Source: Bradyrhizobium sp. STM 3843 | GTDB lineage: Bacteria > Pseudomonadota > Alphaproteobacteria > Rhizobiales > Xanthobacteraceae | Assembly: GCF_000239815.1 (NCBI RefSeq) | Contig: NZ_CAFK01000073.1 | Span: forward strand, 1 to 64,000 | Direction of reading: 5' to 3' | Length of the DNA: 64,000 nucleotides | In this document: in pieces, positions 43,416 to 54,828 of the stretch | Layout of the letters: every line of letters starts with the position of its first letter | How positions within the stretch are numbered: the stretch's first letter is position 1 | Made by a program: the position numbers and the translations under genes | The notes under the pieces: generated by a model | Told to the model about the DNA's origin: nothing | The model's input: only the letters and a program-made list of their open reading frames with translations | The model's database searches: none

Positions 43416-44960
43416 TCAGTTCGGCAACAGGCGCACCACATTCCATGACGCTGGCTTCAGCGTGGCCTGCAGCCGTCTCCCGACGATCGTGACGTGCTCT
43501 AACGGTTGCGGAGCCACCCGCTCCGGTTCGTTCCCGGTATTTGTCGTCTGAAGGTCATCGTGACGCAATTCGAACGCCTGGGCCAACGCAAGGGGACCAA
43601 AGCTTCGCGCCTCCATCGTCACTGCGATCTCTTGCTTCAGGTCGCGGTTGAGCATGAAGAGCGAGAGACTGCCGCTTTCTCCTGCAACTGCCGCAATCTT
43701 GAGATACGGCACGTCAGGGATTGGAAACGTCAATTCCTGATCGCCGCGAGGATCGTAGTAGCAGGAATCGTAGGTCTCGGACTCGACCAGGGTGCGCAGG
43801 ACCCTGCCACGTCCGAGGCTGCTCATATGTGCGAACGGAAAAAAGATTGTTTGGCGCCACGCGCCGCCGCCGGTCTCGGTCATGATCGGTGCTATGACGT
43901 TCACAAGTTGCGCGAGACAGGCCACCTTGACGCGATCGGCGTGATTGAGCAGTGAAATGCAGGCGCCACCGAACGCGAGCGCGTCCTCCATGGTATAAAT
44001 TTCCTCCAAGATCGCCGGTGCTGCCGGCCAGCCCTCCGGGACCCGATCGGCTCGGGGGCGGCGCGTTCGATACCAGACGTTCCATTCATCGAAGCTCAGC
44101 ATCATGCGCTTGCTGGAGCGCCGCTTGGCCGCTGCGGCATCGGCGAGCGCAACGACCTCATCGATGAATCTGTCCATCAGGTCGGGGCTGGCAAGGAATG
44201 ATGCAGTATCGTGCCTATAATTGTTGAGATAAGTATGAAGCGAAATGTAATCCACGTGATCGAAGGTGTGATCGAGGACCGTGTCCTCCCAATGCCCGAA
44301 TGTAGGCATGTTGCGCGCCGACGAGCCACACGCCGCCAGCTCGACGTTAGGGTCGACCCATCGCATCATCTTGGCAGCCTCGCGCGCCGCCACCCCATAG
44401 GCTTCAGCGCTCTTATACTCCATCTGCCACGGCGCATCCATTTCGTTGCCCAGGCACCATAGTTTGATGTTATGCGGCTTCTCCCAACCATGAGCGCGTC
44501 GCAAATCCGACCAGGTCGTCCCACCCGCATGGTTGCAGTATTCAATCAATTTGCGCGCGGCGTCGCCTCCACGGGTACCGAGATTGACCGCGAGCATCGG
44601 CTCGACCTCGGCGGCCTTGCACCAATCGATGAATTCATTGGTGCCGAAGTTATTCCGTTCGGTGCTGAACCATGCGAGGTCAAGGCGCGACGGACGACTT
44701 TCCAACGGCCCGACGCCATCTTCCCAATTGTATCCCGACACGAAATTGCCCCCGGGATATCGGATGATAGTTGGTCCAAGCTCCTTCACGAGCGCAAGCA
44801 CGTCTTTCCGAAACCCCTTCTCGTCCGCAGCAGGATGGCCCGGCTCGAAGATGCCGCCATAGACACAGCGTCCGAGGTGCTCGACGAAGGCGCCGAACAA
44901 ACGATGGTCGGTGTGACCGATGCTGAAATCACGGTCCAGCAGCACGCGTGCTTTTCTCAT
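43416..44960 (-). CDS. Alpha-L-arabinofuranosidase, GH51
   Basis: 514 residues, normal GH51 length. Acid/base Glu in LGNEMDAPW (about 172) and nucleophile Glu in LSFDEWNVWY (about 291). Other family marks are HLGRCVYGGIFEPGHP, RYPGGNFVSGYNWEDGVGP and GTNEFIDWC. No signal peptide, so it acts in the cytoplasm on imported arabino-oligosaccharides, releasing L-arabinose. Its ATG overlaps the stop of the upstream ABC ATPase gene (ATGA), so it is the last gene of the transporter operon. That strongly suggests the transporter's cargo. Confidence 0.94.
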   Translation of the reverse strand: MRKARVLLDRDFSIGHTDHRLFGAFVEHLGRCVYGGIFEPGHPAADEKGFRKDVLALVKELGPTIIRYPGGNFVSGYNWEDGVGPLESRPSRLDLAWFSTERNNFGTNEFIDWCKAAEVEPMLAVNLGTRGGDAARKLIEYCNHAGGTTWSDLRRAHGWEKPHNIKLWCLGNEMDAPWQMEYKSAEAYGVAAREAAKMMRWVDPNVELAACGSSARNMPTFGHWEDTVLDHTFDHVDYISLHTYLNNYRHDTASFLASPDLMDRFIDEVVALADAAAAKRRSSKRMMLSFDEWNVWYRTRRPRADRVPEGWPAAPAILEEIYTMEDALAFGGACISLLNHADRVKVACLAQLVNVIAPIMTETGGGAWRQTIFFPFAHMSSLGRGRVLRTLVESETYDSCYYDPRGDQELTFPIPDVPYLKIAAVAGESGSLSLFMLNRDLKQEIAVTMEARSFGPLALAQAFELRHDDLQTTNTGNEPERVAPQPLEHVTIVGRRLQATLKPASWNVVRLLPN

Positions 44961-45825
44961 GGCCTGCGATCTGGTTCTCCGGTGCCTTTCACACCGGTCA
45001 TGCTGATCGGAACGTCCGCCGCGGCGTTCGCAAGATCAGGCAACAACACAGCATCCCGCAGCTGACGGCAATAGGGATGCTGTGGGTACTTCAACACCGC
45101 CTTCGCATCGCCACTCTCGACGATGCTTCCGTTCCGTATGACCAGGATACGATCGCTGATGTAGTAGGCTGTAGCCAAGTCATGCGTGACATAGATGATC
45201 GAAATGCCGAGATCGCGCACAGTCCGGAACAGGTTGACAATCGATAGGCGTAGCGACGCATCGACCATGGACACCGGCTCGTCCGCAACAATCAATTTCG
45301 GCCTCGCGAGCAGCGCGCGAGCGATTGCGACCCGTTGAAGCTGTCCGCCGGAAAGCTCGTGCGGGTAGCGGTGACTGACTTCCTTTAGCGACAATCCCAC
45401 CTGGTGCAGCGCGTCATCGATGGCCGCCTTGGACGAGGCTGGCTGCTGCGTTGCAGCTAGGAAACGGCGCTGAGTCAGGAACAGGTAGCGCTCCAGCCGC
45501 TTCATCGGGTTGAAAGAATCGAAGGGATTCTGAAAAATCGGCTGGACCCCTTGCCTGAGCATCATTCGGTCTGCCGCAGTTCGAATTGTTGCAAGGTCGA
45601 CGCCGTCGAAGACCAATCTACCGGTTGTTGGCAGTTCCAGATTCAGAATCATCCGGCAGAGCGTCGTCTTGCCGCTGCCGGATTCGCCGATGACAGCCAG
45701 GATCTCCGGCCGGCGTTTATCGATCTGGAAGCTCACATCATCAACGGCGGTAATTCGCTGCCTGGACAACAGCCCTCCCCGGCTGAAGATCTTGCTGACA
45801 TGACAAACATCGAGCAGCAGATCGC

Positions 45826-45829
<4 letters not shown>
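44957..45829 (-). CDS. Peptide/oligosaccharide-type ABC transporter ATPase (DppF/OppF family)
   Basis: 290 residues from the ATG at 45829, which overlaps the preceding ATPase stop (ATGA). Walker A GESGSGKTT, signature LSGGQLQRVAIARALL and Walker B KLIVADEPVSMVD. It pairs with the other ATPase of the operon. The homologous C-terminal extension is short, without the full oligopeptide zinc-type motif. By operon context it powers import of arabinose-containing oligosaccharides. Confidence 0.93.
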
Positions 45830-46856
<1,027 letters not shown>

Positions 46857-46857
<1 letters not shown>

Positions 46858-47720
46858 CAGAAGGCGCCTCCAATGGTTCGGAAGCGACTTCTAGGATCGA
46901 TGTATGCGTTGGCGGTGACAGCGAGCAGGAACAGCCCGATGAACATCATCGTCACGGCGGCTATTGGAAAAGCGATCCACCACCAAACTCCCGCCACCAT
47001 CGCTGCGTGCTGGTTGGCCCAATAGATCATGCCGCCGATCGTCGGCCTGTTGACGTCGGTGAAGCCAAGCACTGCCAACGTCACCTCCAGACCGATCGAC
47101 CAGACCATGTTGTTCATGGCAGTCGAGAACACAACCGGCATGACATGGGGCAGATGCTCTTGAACCAGGATCTCGCGCGTGCTCATTCCGGAGAACAGGC
47201 TGGTCTGGGTGAATTCGCGGGCCTTCAGGCTCATTGCGACAGAGCGGATCAGTCGCGCATCATAAGCCCAGCCGAAACACGCCATGATCAGTGCCAATGC
47301 GAGCCAGGACATGCGGTCGCGCATCACGAAATAGAACAGCACGAGCAGCGGCAGCAGAGGGATGACGATGAACGTGTCGTTCACCGACATCAGGGCCCGG
47401 TCGACCCACCCTCCCTTATAACCGCTGAGAAGTCCAATCACGAGGGCTATAACACGGCTGATCATCGCCACAACGGCCCCGAACAGCAGCGTGTTGCGAA
47501 GGGCGACGCTCAGCTCCCAAAACACGTCCTGGCCGCGCGACGTGGTGCCGAACCAGTAGGCCAGCGATGGCGGCACGTCCGGAGGCACCACATATACGCT
47601 CTCCGGCGGATATGGCGAGAAACTCGCCAGGGCCGACAGCAGCAGCACAAACGCGACCAGCACCGCCCCGATCCTGAACTCCGCGTGATCGCGGAAGAGG
47701 TCTCGTATGGCTCCAGCCAT
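46857..47720 (-). CDS. ABC transporter permease (DppC family)
   Basis: 287 residues with about six membrane helices. The N-terminal helix and the FGTTSRGQDVF motif mark a DppC/OppC-type permease, and the EAA-type loop is QEHLPHVMPVVFSTAM. It starts within a TGATG overlap with the other permease gene. Confidence 0.92.
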
Positions 47721-48724
47721 CAGTTGACCTTTACTCTGGGATCAAGCAACGGGTAGAGAAGATCGATCGCAAGCACGCCGGCCGAAACGGCCACGATCGA
47801 GATGGTCGTCACGCCGAGCACGAGGCCGTAGTCTCCCGCGTAGACCGCGTCGACCAGGAGCGAACCGAGCCCCGGATAGCCGAACACCTTTTCGGTAATG
47901 ACCGCTCCGTTGAAGATACCCCCAAGCGACATGGCCAGGCCGGTTAGCTGCGGCGCCATCGCATTCCGCATGACGTAGGACGACAGGATGCGCCAGGGCC
48001 TCACGCCAGCCAATTCGGCGTAGACGACGTAGTCCTCGGTCACGATGTTCGATACCAGCGACCGCATGCCGATAAACCAGCTCCCTACCCCGATCAGGAT
48101 CAGGGAGAGCGCCGGCAGGATGGCATGCTGCAAAACGCTCGCGACGAACTCCATTGTCAACGACTGCGGCAAGTTCATCGCCGAACCACCGGCGATTGGA
48201 AGCACAGGCCAGAGATAGCCGAACACGATCAGCAGCAGCAGCGCCAGAATGTAGTAAGGGATGGGATGCAACCCGATCGCGACCACGCCCATCAACCGCA
48301 ATGTGCGGCTTTTCTGGTAGTAGCCGGCAAGCCCGCCCAACAGGTTGCCGAGCCCCCAGGCGATAATGGTCGAGACGGCCAGCAATCCCGCAGTCCAGGG
48401 CAGCGCACGACCGATCAAGGTAGAGACCGGGGTTGGGAATGCTGATAGCGACGGGCCGAAATCGGCGCGCAGAATTCGGCTCCAGAACAGGCGATATTGG
48501 TCGAGCGGCGTGGCCCCCAGGCCATAGAGCTCGCGCAGTGCGCTTCGCATCTGCTCGACCGCATCCGGAGCGGTGTTGCCGAAAGAGGTGACCGCAGAGA
48601 TCGATTGCTCGACGGGATCAATCGGCGAGGCGTGGGTAATGACATAAGCGACGTTGATGCCGATGAAAAGGACAAGCCCGAACTGTCCCAGGCGCCGCAA
48701 CAGGAAAGCGAAATACCCGCTCAT
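47720..48724 (-). CDS. ABC transporter permease (DppB family)
   Basis: 334 residues from the ATG at 48724, with GGGGG seven bases upstream; the longer frame to 48799 lacks any start signal. Six membrane helices, starting LRRLGQFGLVLFIGINVAYV, and the EAA loop in RPWRILSSYVMRNAMAPQ. It is the second gene of the operon, 87 bases after the binding protein. Confidence 0.92.
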   Translation of the reverse strand: MSGYFAFLLRRLGQFGLVLFIGINVAYVITHASPIDPVEQSISAVTSFGNTAPDAVEQMRSALRELYGLGATPLDQYRLFWSRILRADFGPSLSAFPTPVSTLIGRALPWTAGLLAVSTIIAWGLGNLLGGLAGYYQKSRTLRLMGVVAIGLHPIPYYILALLLLIVFGYLWPVLPIAGGSAMNLPQSLTMEFVASVLQHAILPALSLILIGVGSWFIGMRSLVSNIVTEDYVVYAELAGVRPWRILSSYVMRNAMAPQLTGLAMSLGGIFNGAVITEKVFGYPGLGSLLVDAVYAGDYGLVLGVTTISIVAVSAGVLAIDLLYPLLDPRVKVN

Positions 48725-48811
48725 GAGCGCACCCCCATGCCTGAGGAACGATCCCGGATCACCGCAGTCCGCAGCCTCATAGGACGCGATTCGCAGCATT
48801 GCCCGACGGAC

Positions 48812-50713
48812 CTAACTGGCGGGCTTGAGCCTGACGAACATATAGCGCGAGTTGCCCCAGTTCGGCACCGGATTCGTGTAAGGATTTTCAGCTGTCGGGA
48901 ATCCGGTCCAGTAGGTCTGGTCCATCGCGGTAAAGACGGTGTAGGCCATCAGGGGGATGGTGGGCATCTCCTTGACCGCGAGCTTGATATATTCCTTACC
49001 GAGCTCGATCGACCTCGGATCATCAAAATCGACTGTGCGGATCTCCTCGATAATCTTGTCGAGCGCCGGACTCGACCAGCGCTGCCAGTTGCGCAGTGGT
49101 TGTGATTTACCCGGCTCGGCAACGAACTGAGAGTGCCAGCTATCGAGAAAATAGGACAAATCCTGGTGGCCGCCCCACGTCTCGACGCTCCACCCGATCA
49201 GGGTGTCGAAGTCACCCGCAGCCCGTCGCGTCGGCAGCGTCCCCTGCGCCAGATCGATCTTGGCATCGATGCCCGCCTGCTTCCACAGCTGCACAATCAT
49301 CGTGCCGGCGCGCGTCATCACCGGGCGTAGATCGCCTTCGACCATGACGCGGATGCTGAACAGCCTTCCGTCCGGCGTGGTCCAGGCACCGTTGCGCTTG
49401 GCAAAGCCCTCCTTTTCCAGAAGTTCCTGCGCAGCCTGCGGATCCGGCTTCCACCAGCCCATCCCGAACGCTCGGGCGACCTCTTTCGGGTCGGATGGAA
49501 TCTGCTCACCCATGGAGGGCCGCAGCATGTCGGCGATCTGCTTTCCTATCGTGGGATCGTACGGCCTGATTTTGCGCTTTCCGGTGTCGATCTCGAAGCT
49601 CTTGAGCCATTCTTCCATCGGCTGATGATAGGTTTCCGGATGAGCTCCGGTCGGTGGTACGCCGATGGCTGAGATGGTGCAGGCGCCGCGATAGGCGGCC
49701 ATCACGACCGCCTTGATATCGATCAACAGCGCAAGCGCCCATCGTACATCCGGGTTTTTGAACAGATCATTCTGCGTGTTGAAGATCACCGCAGGAAGCG
49801 TCGGATCGGGATGACCATAAGGGAATCCCTTGAACCAAGCCCGCGTCGTCTTGCTCTGCCTGGCCAGGGCAAACATGCCTTCAGGCGCGATGTCATGGAT
49901 GACGTCGAGCTCGTGATTGAGCTGCAGAATGACCCGTTTGTCCGGCGGACCGGGATCTATATAGGCGAGATATTTCGGCCCGGGTTTGCCGAAGCGAGCA
50001 AGCGTCGTGCGGTCCCAATCGCGGCGAAGTTGCCAAATGTACCATTTTCCGTTTGGATCGTAGCTGTGCAATTCGTATGCACCGAGAGAGATCGGCTTGT
50101 TGAAATTAAATCTGAGCGGATCATCCACCTTCTCGAAAACGTGCTTGGGCAAAATCCACACCGCGCCCCAGCGCACGGTGAAATTGGTGTGAAAGCGCGA
50201 ATTTGGATGCTTAAGTTTGAACACGACTGTGTAACGATCGGGCGCTTCGACTGACGCGACGTTGCTCGCCATCACTGCGCTGAAGCGCATCCCCGGATGC
50301 ATGATCTGTGTCATCACCGTCGCGACCACATCATCGGCAGTGAACTCAACGTTGTCACTCCAGAAGATGCCCTTCCGGAGGTTCACCCTCATTTCGGTAA
50401 AGTCGGAATTATATTGTGGCTTGTCGGCAGCCAGCGAGTTGTCCCAGGCCCCGTCGAGGCCGGCTTCAGGATCAATGTACCAAAGCGTATCGAGCGCAAC
50501 TTGCTGCAGCCCGTTCGACTGCGATCCGGCATTGATCGCCCAGATATTGAACCAACCGGCGTTCTTGATGGTCCCTTCCGGGTTTTCCAGGATCAGCAGT
50601 TCCTTCCTTGGAATATCCTGCGGGAGCCCCTGACCATAGCTCGGAGGCGCCGAAAGGAATAGCAACAGCAGAAGCGCGGACGCGATCAGCCGCATTGCAC
50701 GAATGCAGCACAT
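48812..50713 (-). CDS. Extracellular solute-binding protein, family 5
   Basis: 633 residues. The ATG at 50713 has GGGAGG five bases upstream; the preceding ATG at 50716 is too close to it. Signal peptide LIASALLLLLFLSAPPSYG. The SBP_bac_5 fold is evident (LRKGIFWSDNVEFTADDVVA, DRYTVVFKLKHPN, LPAVIFNTQNDLFKNPDVRW). At about 600 mature residues it is longer than most dipeptide-binding proteins, as in binding proteins for oligosaccharides. It is first in the operon that ends with the GH51 enzyme, hence probably binds arabino-oligosaccharides. Confidence 0.92.
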   Translation of the reverse strand: MCCIRAMRLIASALLLLLFLSAPPSYGQGLPQDIPRKELLILENPEGTIKNAGWFNIWAINAGSQSNGLQQVALDTLWYIDPEAGLDGAWDNSLAADKPQYNSDFTEMRVNLRKGIFWSDNVEFTADDVVATVMTQIMHPGMRFSAVMASNVASVEAPDRYTVVFKLKHPNSRFHTNFTVRWGAVWILPKHVFEKVDDPLRFNFNKPISLGAYELHSYDPNGKWYIWQLRRDWDRTTLARFGKPGPKYLAYIDPGPPDKRVILQLNHELDVIHDIAPEGMFALARQSKTTRAWFKGFPYGHPDPTLPAVIFNTQNDLFKNPDVRWALALLIDIKAVVMAAYRGACTISAIGVPPTGAHPETYHQPMEEWLKSFEIDTGKRKIRPYDPTIGKQIADMLRPSMGEQIPSDPKEVARAFGMGWWKPDPQAAQELLEKEGFAKRNGAWTTPDGRLFSIRVMVEGDLRPVMTRAGTMIVQLWKQAGIDAKIDLAQGTLPTRRAAGDFDTLIGWSVETWGGHQDLSYFLDSWHSQFVAEPGKSQPLRNWQRWSSPALDKIIEEIRTVDFDDPRSIELGKEYIKLAVKEMPTIPLMAYTVFTAMDQTYWTGFPTAENPYTNPVPNWGNSRYMFVRLKPAS

Positions 50714-50907
50714 CATTTCCTCCCGTGCAGTTGATCTCCACTTTTTATGTTTGGCGAATGGTAGATGCGTTGAAACTGCCGAACAACGGAAATCTTCCAG
50801 GTCTCTGGACCGGATCATGGGCTCCTATTCACCGCGGAGGTGACTCTGGAACGCTCCGCGGCGGTCAGCAGCCCATCTCCACCGGCTCCGCAAGTCGTAG
50901 TTCGATC

Positions 50908-52194
50908 TCAGCCATTGAGGCCTCCCTGCGGCGCCTGGAGCGGGCGCCCGTCCATTCCAGAGACAGGAAGCCCAAGATGCGCAAGAATGGTTGGCGCGAT
51001 GTCGACGATGCAGGAAGGCTCCTGCCTCACCGCACCACGGCTGAAGCCCGCGCCATCGATCATGAGAAAGGGCGCCTGCTCGCCTGCACCGAGACCACCG
51101 TGCTGGCCGCTGCCGAGAACGTCTGCCTTGCCGCCGGCGCGCTCCGCAACGAGGCTGGTGCCAGCCACGCCGTAGGCATTGTGTTCCTCGCTCGCGCGCA
51201 TTGAGACCGCAAAAGCTAGGCCATGATCCCGGGACTGCCCCACCGATGCCAGTGCGCTGCCATCGAGAACGGTGTCCACCCATTCCTGATTGGCGAGGAA
51301 GTCACCGACCAAAGGCGTGCGCGCGACGAAATCAGGATGGACATAGAGCAGCGCGGAGGTGCCGTTCGAAGCGACGACCACGTCGGTGGAGTCGGAGCTC
51401 TCCTTCAATCCGGCTGCGACCAGTTCTTCGTCGATGTCGATGACGCCGGCGACCGTCTGATGGCCGTGATCTGATCCTATCAGCAAGAGAACATCGTCTC
51501 TGTCCGCAAGCGTCGCCACGGCGTCGATGACGCGCTCAGCATTGCGGTCCGCCTGTTCCAGCACCGCAAGATGACCGGGTGACCCCATGGGTAAGACGTG
51601 CTGCGTCGCATCCGGCTCACCGAGCCACAGCACCGCAAGCGCAGGAGGATCAGGCTGGGGCAACACCGCTTCTCGGATGAAGCGCTCGGTCATCGCCCGG
51701 TCGCCCTCCGCATCCAGCGTGACGCGAAGCTGCTCGTCTTGCGGCAGCGGGACGCGGCCACGGCCGAACGAACCGGCGCGATGATAGACCCGCCCAAATC
51801 CATCCGGATCGTGCGCGTAGGCCGCTCCGGGTGACACGTTGCTGAAGATGACGGCGCCGCCGCAGTCCGTGAGGCATTCGGCCAAAGTTGGGACGGCCAG
51901 CGCGCGACCGGTGACGCGCCGCTTGTGTTGGAGGAAGTCGGGGTGACCCGCATCGTGCCGAACGAGGCGCCCGTTTTCCATCAGCGCCATGGTGTTGCCC
52001 TGCAAGCCGTGGCGCGCCGGATGGCAACCGGTTGCCAGGCTCGCCGAGACCACCCGCGTGCAAGACGGAAACACCGTGCGATGGGCGGCGAACTGCTCGG
52101 AGCGATCGGCGAAGGCGGCAAGACGTGGTGTGGTCTGGGGTGTCACGAGATCGCGGCGTAGACCATCGAGGATGACAAGGATGGCGCGAGGCAT
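50908..52194 (-). CDS. Alkaline-phosphatase-superfamily phosphodiesterase/phosphonate hydrolase-like protein
   Basis: 428 residues. Metal-site motifs of the NPP/PhnA branch: VILDGLRRD at the start, FPSCTRVVSASLATGCHPAR around the nucleophile, IGSDHGHQTVAGV and a late metal-binding His region (RDHGLAFAVSM). It lies two bases after phnA in the same operon and is its distant homologue. It could release phosphate from a phosphonate ester, hydrolyse a second phosphonate or act as a phosphodiesterase. No signal peptide, so cytoplasmic. The exact substrate cannot be told from sequence. Confidence 0.85.
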   Translation of the reverse strand: MPRAILVILDGLRRDLVTPQTTPRLAAFADRSEQFAAHRTVFPSCTRVVSASLATGCHPARHGLQGNTMALMENGRLVRHDAGHPDFLQHKRRVTGRALAVPTLAECLTDCGGAVIFSNVSPGAAYAHDPDGFGRVYHRAGSFGRGRVPLPQDEQLRVTLDAEGDRAMTERFIREAVLPQPDPPALAVLWLGEPDATQHVLPMGSPGHLAVLEQADRNAERVIDAVATLADRDDVLLLIGSDHGHQTVAGVIDIDEELVAAGLKESSDSTDVVVASNGTSALLYVHPDFVARTPLVGDFLANQEWVDTVLDGSALASVGQSRDHGLAFAVSMRASEEHNAYGVAGTSLVAERAGGKADVLGSGQHGGLGAGEQAPFLMIDGAGFSRGAVRQEPSCIVDIAPTILAHLGLPVSGMDGRPLQAPQGGLNG

Positions 52195-52196
52195 GG

Positions 52197-53489
52197 TCAG
52201 ACTTCCACATCGTTGAGCAGTGCCGAAAAGACGTCGTAGTTACGGAGCGGTTGCCCTGCCCTGCCCAGCGCCACCCCGGCCCTCAACGGGTGAGAGAGGA
52301 TGAACGGTACCACCTGCTCGGCGAGCCCGCCATGAGAACGCAGCCGCTCGCCCGCGAGCCGCGAGATGTCGTGGTCGCGGGCGTGAGCGCCGAGGGCGAC
52401 ACCCGACCTGGCCACCACGGCGATGTCGCCTTCGCGATCTTCCGGCAGCTCGAAGCGCAAGCACGCTTCCTCGCGCGGAGCGGCCATGCAGACGCCGGGA
52501 AGCTGCCGAATGAACTCCAACACCGAGGCGCGGGAAATCCCCGTCCGTTGCAGATGCACCCGGACAAATCCGCCCAGGGCGCCATGGTGACGTACGAAGG
52601 GATCGGTGATTGGGCAGATGACGCGGGTTGCACCCGCGCCGAAGGCGGCATCCAGCAAGTCGCCGAGATAGACGACATTCGGCTCGCCGCTCGGGTGAGC
52701 CATGTCATTCATGCCATGGTCGGCGACGATGCCGAGGCAGGCGCCGAGCGCGACCAACCTTGCGACCCGCTGGTCCACCGCGCGCATAAAGGCGATCGCT
52801 TCTGGAGCCTCCGGCCCATGCTTGTGCTGCACATAGTCGGAAAGCGACAGATAAATCAGGTCTGGCCGGCGGGCCTCGAGCAGGCGAATTCCGGCATCGA
52901 GCACGAACAAGGAAAGATCGGCGGAATACTGGTCCGGCGCTCCACGCCCGACCAGCGCACCAATTGCGGAGATGCCGTTCTCCGCATCGGTTGCATCGTC
53001 GGCCTTCTCGGCAGAGAAAGCGATGCCGTCCAGCCCGTGGCCGAGCGCCCTGCGCAGCTTGTCCTTGGCAGTAATGGCGGCAACCTTGGCTCCCGCTTGC
53101 GAGAACGCTGCCAGAATGGTTGGCGCACGAACCGGCGTCGCATCGACCATCATAATTTCTGCGCCGGTGTCGCGGTCGAGATAGAAATTGCCGGAGACAC
53201 CGTGAACAGCAGGCGGTACACCGCAGACGATGGACACATTGTTGGGGTTGGTGAATGTCGGCATTGCCGCAAGTGCCGAGCTGCTGAAGCCTTCGCGCCG
53301 CATCCGGTCGATGGCCGGGATGGCTCCGGCGGCGCCGGCAGACTCGATATAGGCCGGATCGCAGCCGTCGAAACAGATGACCACAGCGGGATGTTTCGGC
53401 CACGCGTAGGCCCGCCCGTTCACTCTCAGCAGAGGTCTCTCGGCACGACATGACGCGACATCGGTCGAGATTCGATCAGATTTGTTCAT
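52197..53489 (-). CDS. phnA: Phosphonoacetate hydrolase PhnA
   Basis: 430 residues of the alkaline phosphatase superfamily, close in pattern to Rhizobiales PhnA, which cleaves phosphonoacetate to acetate and phosphate. Metal and nucleophile motifs: VICFDGCDPAYI (Asp about 40), PTFTNPNNVSIVCGVPPAVH with nucleophile Thr, LSDYVQHKHGPEAPEA, IVADHGMNDMAHPSGEPNVV and a late His. The start overlaps the amidase stop by 14 bases. The phosphonoacetaldehyde dehydrogenase gene phnY lies 8 kb away in the other operon of the same locus, so both halves of the pathway are present. Confidence 0.93.
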   Translation of the reverse strand: MNKSDRISTDVASCRAERPLLRVNGRAYAWPKHPAVVICFDGCDPAYIESAGAAGAIPAIDRMRREGFSSSALAAMPTFTNPNNVSIVCGVPPAVHGVSGNFYLDRDTGAEIMMVDATPVRAPTILAAFSQAGAKVAAITAKDKLRRALGHGLDGIAFSAEKADDATDAENGISAIGALVGRGAPDQYSADLSLFVLDAGIRLLEARRPDLIYLSLSDYVQHKHGPEAPEAIAFMRAVDQRVARLVALGACLGIVADHGMNDMAHPSGEPNVVYLGDLLDAAFGAGATRVICPITDPFVRHHGALGGFVRVHLQRTGISRASVLEFIRQLPGVCMAAPREEACLRFELPEDREGDIAVVARSGVALGAHARDHDISRLAGERLRSHGGLAEQVVPFILSHPLRAGVALGRAGQPLRNYDVFSALLNDVEV

Positions 53490-54828
53490 GAGAAGACTTA
53501 CCGTCGAGTGTTACAACGTCTGTGAGCCACGCCGCCACGCCCAGAAGTTCGCGGTCGCCCCCGTGACGACCAACGAGTTGGACGCCGATCGGCATGTCGT
53601 TCATTCCGCGCAGCAGCGGCAGGGACACGGTCGGTAGTCCGCACAAGCTCCAGGGCATAGACAAGACGCCAGAGCCCGGCCCCTCCTCAAGGCGCGTAGC
53701 CTCACCTGGCGCGGAGAGCGTGAGCAAAGCGTCATGGTCGCACAACAGCGCCGCGGCCAGAGCGCTGAGCCGGTCGGCCATGGCCTCGAGTTCGAGATAG
53801 CGCGCGGCACTCAACGAGCGCCCAGCAACGATCCCCTCCTGCAATGGTGGGCAGAAGCTGCGGAACGTTTGCTCCGGCAGGGCACCGAAACGATTTGCCA
53901 GATGGGCGTTCAGAAGGCCCAGCACAACCTCAAGCGCCATATCGAATTCGCTTGGAAGATCGACGTTCACCACAGCCACAGGCAGTCCGGCGACCAAACG
54001 ATCGAGAGCCTGACGCGCGTCGGGACTGACGCTGTCCCAGCCCGGCCCACGAACCAAACCGAGCCTGGGCGGATGCCGCAGTACTTCGACGTCCGCGAGA
54101 CTGTGATCGAAAGCTCCGGCGAATAGTGTGAGATCGTCGAGAGAGCGGGCCAGCAGACCTATATGCGCCATACGCGGGACCAGCACGTTCGATCCTTGCA
54201 TGCTCGCGAATCCGAACGACGGCTTGAAGGCGAACGCGCCGCAAAACGAAGCTGGCAGCGTGGTGGATGCCGTGTGCTGGGTGCCGAGCGCCAGCGGAAC
54301 CATACGATCGACCACGGCCGCCGCAGAGCCCGCCGACGACACGCCGGGGGAGCGCGACAGATCCAGGGGATTGTGGGTCGGACTGGGATGATACATTCCG
54401 AATTCGGACGTGCTGGTTTTGCCGACGACGACCGCACCGGCCCGGTGCAGCAGGCTGACGGCATCCGCGTCTTCGGTCGGGCGACGCCCACGCAAGCTTT
54501 GGCTGCCGTATTCGGATGGCATATTGCTGGTGTCGAACACGTCCTTCACGCCGACCGGCAGGCCATGCAGCGGGCCGAGCGGGAGTCCGCTGGCCTGATA
54601 TTCATCTGCCAGCCGCGCGCGTTGCCGCGCCGCATCCGCATCCAAGAAGCTCCAGGCCTTCACCTCCGGTTCGCGAATGGCAATTCGCTCCAGGCAGGCT
54701 TCCATCACGGATATCGCCGTCAGCCGACGCCCGCGGATCGCATCGACGATCGTACGCGCCGACAATTCGTTCAATCGCATGCCGTTCGAAGCGAGCGCCT
54801 GCCGCTGAGTACCTGATGCGTGATTCAT
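53476..54828 (-). CDS. Amidase-signature hydrolase
   Basis: About 450 residues from the ATG at 54828, overlapping the permease stop as ATGA; an ATG at 54780 is an alternative. Amidase-signature triad visible: Lys in GLPVGVKDVFDT (about 91), cis-Ser in SPGVSSAGSAAAVV (about 163) and nucleophile Ser in GTQHTASTTLPASFCGAFAF (about 186), where the usual GGS is TAS. It hydrolyses an amide in the cytoplasm. Position between a Liv-type importer and phnA suggests that it frees a phosphonate acid from an amide before C-P cleavage; that is inference. Confidence 0.88.
   Translation of the reverse strand: MNHASGTQRQALASNGMRLNELSARTIVDAIRGRRLTAISVMEACLERIAIREPEVKAWSFLDADAARQRARLADEYQASGLPLGPLHGLPVGVKDVFDTSNMPSEYGSQSLRGRRPTEDADAVSLLHRAGAVVVGKTSTSEFGMYHPSPTHNPLDLSRSPGVSSAGSAAAVVDRMVPLALGTQHTASTTLPASFCGAFAFKPSFGFASMQGSNVLVPRMAHIGLLARSLDDLTLFAGAFDHSLADVEVLRHPPRLGLVRGPGWDSVSPDARQALDRLVAGLPVAVVNVDLPSEFDMALEVVLGLLNAHLANRFGALPEQTFRSFCPPLQEGIVAGRSLSAARYLELEAMADRLSALAAALLCDHDALLTLSAPGEATRLEEGPGSGVLSMPWSLCGLPTVSLPLLRGMNDMPIGVQLVGRHGGDRELLGVAAWLTDVVTLDGKSSHEQI

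Noticed and set aside
52251..53453. A 400-codon plus-strand frame opposite phnA
   Set aside because: Antisense shadow of a high-GC gene with clear PhnA motifs.
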